This document shows, piece after piece, positions 57,771 through 64,000 of a stretch of DNA of 64,000 nucleotides. Position 1 is the first letter of the stretch. Each line of letters starts with the position of its first letter. The stretch comes from Macrothele yani (lineage: Eukaryota > Arthropoda > Arachnida > Araneae > Macrothelidae): the NCBI GenBank assembly GCA_039090855.1, contig CM077034.1:13963970-14027969 (forward strand). The letters are read 5' to 3'. A program made the position numbers and the translations under genes. Below the pieces are notes generated by a model. That model was not told the origin of the DNA. It made no database searches and saw only the letters and a program-made list of their open reading frames with translations.

Positions 57771-59840
57771 ACCAGAGGGCGCAAGCTCACGATTCCGTTT
57801 ACAGCAATATCTGAGGAATTAAAAACCCGATTGAAAATCTTCTTTCTTTGGTCAGATCTATTGTTTTCCATACCGGTTCCATTGACTTTGAATAGCTTTG
57901 ATAAATTTAATTTGCGTCAGAACGGATTCAAAAGACGTGCATATTACACCCGAAAATTCGGTGTCAACTTTCTTGTTTCAGCTCTTGTGGAAATCAAGAA
58001 TTTGACTCACGATTCCGTTTACAGCAATATCTGAGGGATTAAAAACCCGATCGAAAATCTTCTTTCTTTGGTCAGATCTATTGTTTTCCATTCCGGTTCC
58101 ATTGACTTTGAATAGCTTTGATAAATTTAATTTGCGTCAGAACGGATTCAAAAGACGTGCTTCTTACACCCGAAAATTCGGTGTCAACTTTCTTGTTTCA
58201 GCTCTTGTGGAAATCAAGCATTTGACTCTTTTTTTACTTTCTTTTTTTATCAATATCTCTGTTTCTAAGAGTTCGTAAGCTCACGATTCCGTTTACAGCA
58301 ATATCTGAGGGATTAAAAACCCGATTGAAAATCTTCTTTCCTTCGTCAAATCTATTGTTTTCCATACCGGTTCCATTGACTTTGAATAGCTTTGATAAAT
58401 TTAATTTGCGTCAGAACGGATTCAAAAGACGTGCTTCTTACACCCGAAAATTCGGTGTCAACTTTCTTGTTTCAGCTCTTGTGGAAATCAAGAATTTGAC
58501 TCTTTTTTTCTTTCTTTTTTTGTCGATATCTCTGTTTCTAAGAGTTCGTAAGCTCACGATTCCGTTTACAGCAATATCTGAGGGATTAAAAACCCGATTG
58601 AAAATCTTCTTTCCTTCGTCAAATCTATTGTTTTCCATACCGGTTCCATTGACTTTGAATAGCTTTGATAAATTTAATTTGCGTCAGAACGGATTCAAAA
58701 GACGTGCTTCTTACACCCGAAAATTCGGTGTCAACTTTCTTGTTTCAGCTCTTGTGGAAATCAAGAATTTGACTCTTTTTTTTCTTTCTTTTTTTGTCGA
58801 TATCTCTGTTTCTAAGAGTTCGTAAGCTCACGATTCCGTTTACAGCAATATCTGAGGGATTAAAAACCCGATTGAAAATCTTCTTTCTTTGGTCAGATCT
58901 ATTGTTTTCCATACCGGTTCCATTGACTTTGAATAGCTTTGATAAATTTAATTTGCGTCAGAACGGATTCAAAAGACGTGCTTCTTACACCCGAAAATTC
59001 GGTGTCAACTTTCTTGTTTCAGCTCTTGTGGAAATCAAGAATTTGACTCTTTTTTTTCTTTCTTTTTTTGTCGATATCTCTGTTTCTAAGAGTTCGTAAG
59101 CTCACGATTCCGTTTACAGCAATATCTGAGGGATTAAAAACCCGATTGAAAATCTTCTTTCTTTGGTCAGATCTATTGTTTTCCATACCGGTTCCATTGA
59201 CTTTGAATAGCTTTGATAAATTTAATTTGCGTCAGAACGGATTCAAAAGACGTGCTTATTACACCCGAAAATTCGGTGTCAACTTTCTTGTTTCAGCTCT
59301 TGTGGAAATCAAGAATTTGACTCTTTTTTTCTTTCTTTTTTTGTCGATATCTCTGTTTCTAAGAGTTCGTAAGCTCACGATTCCGTTTACAGCAATATCT
59401 GAGGGATTAAAAACCCGATTGAAAATCTTCTTTCTTTGGTCAGATCTATTGTTTTCCATACCGGTTCCATTGACTTTGAATAGCTTTGATAAATTTAATT
59501 TGCGTCAGAACGGATTCAAAAGACGTGCTTCTTACACCCGAAAATTCGGTGTCAACTTTCTTGTTTCAGCTCTTGTGGAAATCAAGAATTTGACTCTTTT
59601 TTTCTTTCTTTTTTTGTCGATATCTCTGTTTCTAAGAGTTCGTAAGCTCACGATTCCGTTTACAGCAATATCTGAGGGATTAAAAACCCGATTGAAAATC
59701 TTCTTTCTTTGGTCAGATCTATTGTTTTCCATACCGGTTCCATTGACTTTGAATAGCTTTGATAAATTTAATTTGCGTCAGAACGGATTCAAAAGGCGTG
59801 TTTATTACACCCGAAAATTCGGTGTCCTCTTTCTTGTTAC
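57771..59840. repeat. 273-bp satellite, about 8 copies
   Basis: Nearly identical units beginning 'aagctcacgattccgtttac' at about 57784, 58004 (shortened), 58278, 58551, 58826, 59099, 59371 and 59645. Each unit contains two motifs related to the flanking 150-bp repeat (tatctctgtttctaagag and tatctgagggattaaaaacc), so it appears to be a homogenised higher-order form of it. 273 = 3 x 91, which keeps frames open (the 279-residue open stretch is not a gene). A diverged piece recurs near 60130-60190. Confidence 0.93.
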
Positions 59841-60383
59841 AGTTTTTCATCGACTGTTTACACTCATATTTGTTGCGCATGTTTCAATCATGTGTGGGAG
59901 AACTTGATATTTAAACACCTGTTCCAATAGTTTGTAGTCTCACATCTGAAGGTGAGCTCGTAGCAAGCTCGAAAGCTCTTATGGTTTTAAACTACGACAT
60001 TATTATGTCTTTTAATTGTAAATTAAAGATTTTAGTAAGTTAGTGGTTTTAAATAGTGTTTCATTTCAATATCGTGCAGAAATGGAAGTTGTTTTGTTCA
60101 GATTGTGCAAAATCAGCACGAAAAATGCAGATCTTCCTTCAAGAGACGTGCCGATTGCACCCGAAAATTCAGTGCCATCTTTATTGTTCACTATCTGAAC
60201 AATGCCACTTTCATTTGAACAATCCTAATGCTACATAATTTTCAAAGTTTAAAGAGTTGCTATCGTTGAAATTGGTAGAGCTACATGATTTTTTTATGTT
60301 ATTGCTAACGAAAATCAGCATTTAGCTGTTATGATACATATTTTTACGTAACGATTATGGGCAAAACACGTAACAATATTAAC
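59841..60383. other. Unique sequence with a diverged satellite piece
   Basis: Contains a hammerhead-like core at 59946-59974 and, at about 60130-60190, text related to the 273-bp unit (cacccgaaaattc). No gene seen. Confidence 0.55.
59946..59974 (+). ncRNA. Hammerhead-like core, isolated
   Basis: CTGAAGG, T, stem GAGCT-CGTAGCA-AGCTC, GAAA. One core A is replaced by G. Flanking GTAGT and ACTAC could pair as stem I. No PLE coding sequence is directly attached. Confidence 0.3.
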
Positions 60384-60453
60384 AAATAAAGGTAACTTGA
60401 TCACGCTAGTTACGTTAACTAAAACTTTTACAAAAAGTTCGTAAGTTGGAAGC

Positions 60454-60482
60454 TTTCGACCTTATCTTAGGTCTTCATCACG
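60454..60482 (-). ncRNA. Hammerhead-like core, PLE left flank
   Basis: Minus strand: GTGATGA, A, stem GACC-TAAGATAA-GGTC, GAAA. The first core base is G rather than C, so probably inactive. Confidence 0.3.
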
Positions 60483-60767
60483 CCAATGGAGGACTAAGAT
60501 TGTTGCCAGATTCTACATTTGAATTTTTCCTATTTTTGTTGCCAAAACTTAGAATTGATCTCCAGATTAACGGAATGTAGAGAGGAGATTCGGAGTTGCA
60601 AGTCATTGAGTTGAAAATAATTTCTATGCTTTCACGGTAACGGAGGGCAAAACGATTGTCAAACGAAGCAATTCGTTTTGCTTCGTTCCAGTGGGGAACT
60701 GCAGATGTGTCTTCCATTGTCAAAATAGACAAGGCAGTGTTGGGATTGCCTTTCGAAACATCTTTTA

Positions 60768-60828
60768 TATAGCTGCTTTATGCTCAGCTATACTAGAAAC
60801 TCGTATAGCTGAGCATAAAGCAGCTATA
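60768..60828. repeat. Perfect 25-bp inverted repeat inside a PLE remnant
   Basis: Arms 60768-60792 and 60804-60828 are exact reverse complements (TATAGCTGCTTTATGCTCAG continuing CTATA) around an 11-nt loop. The right arm is coding (IAEHKAA), so the left arm is an inverted duplication of endonuclease sequence. Confidence 0.93.
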
Positions 60829-61127
60829 AAAAATTGCTCCAACAAGACTGGATTAGATAGGCATGTTAGAGAAACTGGGCACAGCATGGATTGGAATTCC
60901 CTTAAAGTAATCAGTTTCCAAAGCAATTTCCAAAAAGAAAACTGAAAGAAGGAATAGAGATTGAGAAAAATCAAAATTCCATCATCAATGACTGCAAAGG
61001 ATTTTCCCTGCCTAACATCTGGCAGGATTTGTTGAAAAATAACCTAAACCGTCAAGGTTAACCGTAACCGTCAAGGTAAACCGTAACCATGATAGTGACA
61101 AGCAAAAAGTGACAACAACAAGAGAGC

Positions 61128-61156
61128 CTGAAGAAGGAGAAGAGTTTTCTCCGAAA
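61128..61156 (+). ncRNA. Hammerhead-like core, PLE 3' region
   Basis: CTGAAGA, A, stem GGAGAA-GAGTTT-TTCTCC (overlapping loop), GAAA. CTGAAGA...GAAA is a recurrent PLE pattern. Stems I and III were not confirmed. Confidence 0.38.
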
Positions 61157-61340
61157 ATTTGCTATAAATGATAAAAAATTTCCTAGTAAATTCCCATAAG
61201 TTGCTTTAGATTATTAAATCTTTTCTATGTTCTAAAATTCTATGGCTTATATATAAAAAAGTTCGTAAAGCTTCCAACTTACGAACTTTTTGTAAAAGTT
61301 TTAGTTAACGTAACTAGCGTGATCAAGTCACCTTTCTTTA

Positions 61341-61895
61341 TTTTTACGTATGCTTGTCTGCTGCTTTGCTATGAGCAGGCCTTGATTTTGTTTATTTTCA
61401 GCACTAGCAACACTTGCTAGTGGCCTTATTTTTCCTAACAAATTGCATTATCCACTAGCAAAAGTTTATTAACATTATACAAAAGAAACTTTAAGATGTC
61501 CCCCTCCACTGGTCAATCATGACAATTTTTTATTTCACCCCTGTAACTGTCACATTGTAATACTCAAAAGATTACAAATATTTAGATATAACTCACCTTT
61601 TCCATGACCTGACAGATTAATTTTAACAATTTGATTGAAATGCAAATATTAAAAAAAAAAAAAAAAAATGTATTTAACTTTATTCACAAAATTCAAGAAC
61701 ACAATTCAAAATCTGAAGTTATTTTCCATGTGGTTTACGGTCTGGGTTTTGGGTGTTTTCATCATACCACTTTAAAACAGCAGGCGTGGGGTCAAACTTG
61801 TCTTCGGACTGATCCTCAACCTCAATACTCGTGAGGGCATTCAATGTTTGTAAGTTTAAACTGCCCCTCCAATCACCCTGGATTCTCATCAGGAT
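61341..61895. other. No feature recognised
   Basis: AT-rich sequence with a poly-A run near 61652-61668. Open stretches are short and unrecognised. Confidence 0.5.
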
Positions 61896-64000
61896 CAAAT
61901 ATAGAGGATTTTAGGAAGGGGAGTGTCTGACCCCAGGTCTTAAACAACCCTTAGAAATAGGAAGCTAGGAGATTTGGGCTAGAGTGCCCGATAGGAAAGT
62001 GACACGGAAGCGAGGTAGAAGACGCCCTTATTTACTACCGGGGGTCAGAAGGCTTAACGTGCCCATTCAATGCTCTAGTAGATCAGATCTGATCATATGT
62101 TGAGGATTTTAGGAAGGGAGTGTCTGACCCCAGGTCTTAAACAACCCTTAGAAATAGGAAGCTATGAGATTTGGGCTAGAGTGCCCGATAGGAAAGTGAC
62201 ACGGAAGCGAGGTAGAAGACGCCCTTATTTACTACCGGGGGTCAGAAGGCTTAACGTGCCCATTCAATGCTCTAGTAGATCAGATCAGATGATATGTAGA
62301 GGATTTTAGGAAGGGAGTGTCTGACCCCAGGTCTTAAACAACCCTTAGAAATAGGAAGCTATGAGATTTGGGCTAGAGTGCCCGATAGGAAAGTGACACG
62401 GAAGCGAGGTAGAAGACGCCCTTATTTACTACAGGGGTTCAGAAGGCTTAACGTGCCCATTCAGTGCTCTAGTAGATCAGATCTGATCATATGTAGAGGA
62501 TTTTAGGAAGGGAGTGTCTGACCCCAGGTCTTAAACAACCCTCAGAAATAGGAAGCTAGGAGATTTGGGCTAAAGTGCCCGATAGGAAAGTGACACGGAA
62601 GCGAGGTAGCAGACGCCCTTATTTACTACCGGGGGTCAGAAGGCTTAACGTGTCCATTCAATGCTCTAGTAGATCAGATCAGATGATATGTAGAGGATTT
62701 TAGGAAGGGAGTGTCTGACCCCAGGTCTTAAACAACCCTTAGAAATAGGAAGCTATGAGATTTGGGCTAGAGTGCCCGATAGGAAAGTGACACGGAAGCG
62801 AGGTAGAAGACGCCCTTATTTACTACCGGGGGTCAGAAGGCTTAACGTGCCCATTCAATGCTCTAGTAGATCAGATCAGATCACATGTAGAGGATTTTAG
62901 GAAGGGAGTGTCTGACCCCAGGTCTTAAACAACCCTTAGAAATAGGAAGCTAGGAGATTTGGGCTAGAGTGCCCGATAGGAAAGTGACATGGAAGCAAGG
63001 TAGAAGACGCCCTTATTTACTACCGGGGGTCAGAAGGCTTAACGTGCCCATTCAATGCTCTAGTAGATCAGATCAGATCACATGTAGAGGATTTTAGGAA
63101 GGGAGTGTCTGACCCCAGGTCTTAAACAACCCTTAGAAATAGGAAGCTAGGAGATTTGGGCTAGAGTGCCCGATAGGAAAGTGACACGGAAGCGAGGTAG
63201 CAGACGCCCTTATTTACTACCGGGGGTCAGAAGGCTTAACGTGCACATTCAATGCTCTAGTAGATCAGATCAGATCATATGTAGAGGATTTTAGGAAGGG
63301 AGTGTCTGACCCCAGGTCTTAAACAACCCTTAGAAATAGGAAGCTAGGAGATTTGGGCTAGAGTGCCCGATAGGAAAGTGACATGGAAGCGAGGTAGAAG
63401 ACGCCCTTATTTACTACCGGGGGTCAGAAGGCTTAACGTGCCCATTCAATGCTCTAGTAGATCAGATCAGATCACATGTAGAGGATTTTAGGAAGGGAGT
63501 GTCTGACCCCAGGTCTTAAACAACCCTTAGAAATAGGAAGCTAGGAGATTTGGGCTAGAGTGCCCGATAGGAAAGTGACATGGAAGCGAGGTAGAAGACG
63601 CCCTTATTTACTACCGGGGGTCAGAAGGCTTAACGTGCCCATTCAATGCTCTAGTAGATCAGATCAGATCACATGTAGAGGATTTTAGGAAGGGAGTGTC
63701 TGACCCCAGGTCTTAAACAACCCTTAGAAATAGGAAGCTAGGAGAATTGGGCTAGAGTGCCCGATAGGAAAGTGACATGGAAGCGAGGTAGAAGACGCCC
63801 TTATTTACTACCGGGGGTCAGAAGGCTTAACGTGCCCATTAAATGCTCTAGTAGATCAGATCTGATCATATGTAGAGGATTTTAGGAAGGGAGTGTCTGA
63901 CACCAGGTCTTAAACAACCCTTATAAATAGAAAGCTAGGAGATTTGGGCTAGAGTGCCCGATAGGAAAGTGACACGGAAGCGAGGTAGCAGACGCCCTTA
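61896..64000. repeat. 196-bp satellite, about 11 copies, running off the window
   Basis: Units begin 'tagaggattttaggaaggga' at about 61897, 62099, 62296, 62493, 62690, 62887 and so on to the edge. They contain 'gtctgaccccaggtcttaaa' and end in a (gatca/gatct)n stretch 'agtagatcagatcagatcac'. They differ by a few substitutions (acggaa/atggaa, agaagac/agcagac). The GATC-rich junction varies in length and may be where units were joined. No recognised coding content. Confidence 0.96.

Larger units (their letters stand above)
60384..61340 (+). mobile_element. Penelope-like element remnant with about 73-bp inverted flanks
   Basis: Inverted flanks at 60384-60455 and 61267-61340 (aaaggtaacttgatcacgct and so on) enclose a plus-strand remnant of the PLE endonuclease tail: RIAEHKAAIKNCSNKTGLDR, then HVRETGHSMDWNSLKVISFQ. 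After a frame change it reads IINDCKGFSLPNIWQDLL. The GIY and YIG strands are missing, replaced by a perfect hairpin (60768-60828). Hammerhead-like cores lie in the left flank (minus strand, 60454-60482) and upstream of the right flank (plus strand, 61128-61156). Confidence 0.8.

Noticed and set aside
57699..59907. 279-codon open frame in the 273-bp satellite
   Set aside because: The unit is 3 x 91 bp; the frame simply passes through repeats and has no recognised domain.

Overview
This window is repeat-dominated nuclear DNA from a large-genome animal, most likely an arthropod. The clues are Penelope-like retroelements (PLEs) with GIY-YIG domains, a mariner transposon with TA target sites, an RTE-type LINE, class II tRNA-derived SINEs, and two spliced exons of a metazoan sorting nexin (SNX5/6 type). 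Nothing looks prokaryotic. I cannot name the species.

Layout. 1-21136: a satellite of about 35 copies of a 607-bp monomer; its minus strand is a piece of PLE reverse transcriptase plus connector. 21137-23650: the N-terminal part of a plus-strand PLE, split by a 1.9-kb inverted array of tRNA-Thr-like units bounded by a 12-bp target-site duplication (TSD). 23776-25167: a rearranged RTE-type LINE on the minus strand. 25377-32850: a minus-strand protein-coding sequence of a family I cannot name, broken by three insertions with recognisable TSDs: a PLE fragment (11-bp TSD), a SINE whose body has grown to about 24 tandem copies (14-bp TSD), and a mariner (TA). 33170-37142: ten SINEs, nine of them in a cluster with a period of about 915 bp. 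36391-36660 and 39435-39620: short inverted-repeat elements. 38378-39432 and 40030-41300: two more PLE remnants. 41301-46502: a 70-bp hairpin satellite with a 489-bp higher-order unit. 46985-49708: a 57-bp satellite that stops at a splice acceptor. 49715-50060: two SNX5/6 exons, the only convincing host coding sequence. 50190-52165: a 119-bp satellite made from the tail of a LINE ORF. 52170-55650: a 105/210-bp satellite. 56121-59840: a degenerate 150-bp repeat grading into a homogeneous 273-bp satellite. 60384-61340: a PLE remnant with inverted flanks. 61896-64000: a 196-bp satellite that runs off the window.

Interpretation. From 46985 onward the sequence is probably intron around the SNX exons, and much of the rest may be as well, because no upstream or downstream SNX exon is visible. 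Two themes recur. First, retroelement coding segments have become tandem satellites (PLE at 1-21136, LINE at 50190-52165). Second, tandem growth has happened inside single insertions still bounded by their TSDs (21496-23397 and 27505-30825). Long open frames inside the arrays arise because several monomers are multiples of three; they are not evidence of genes.
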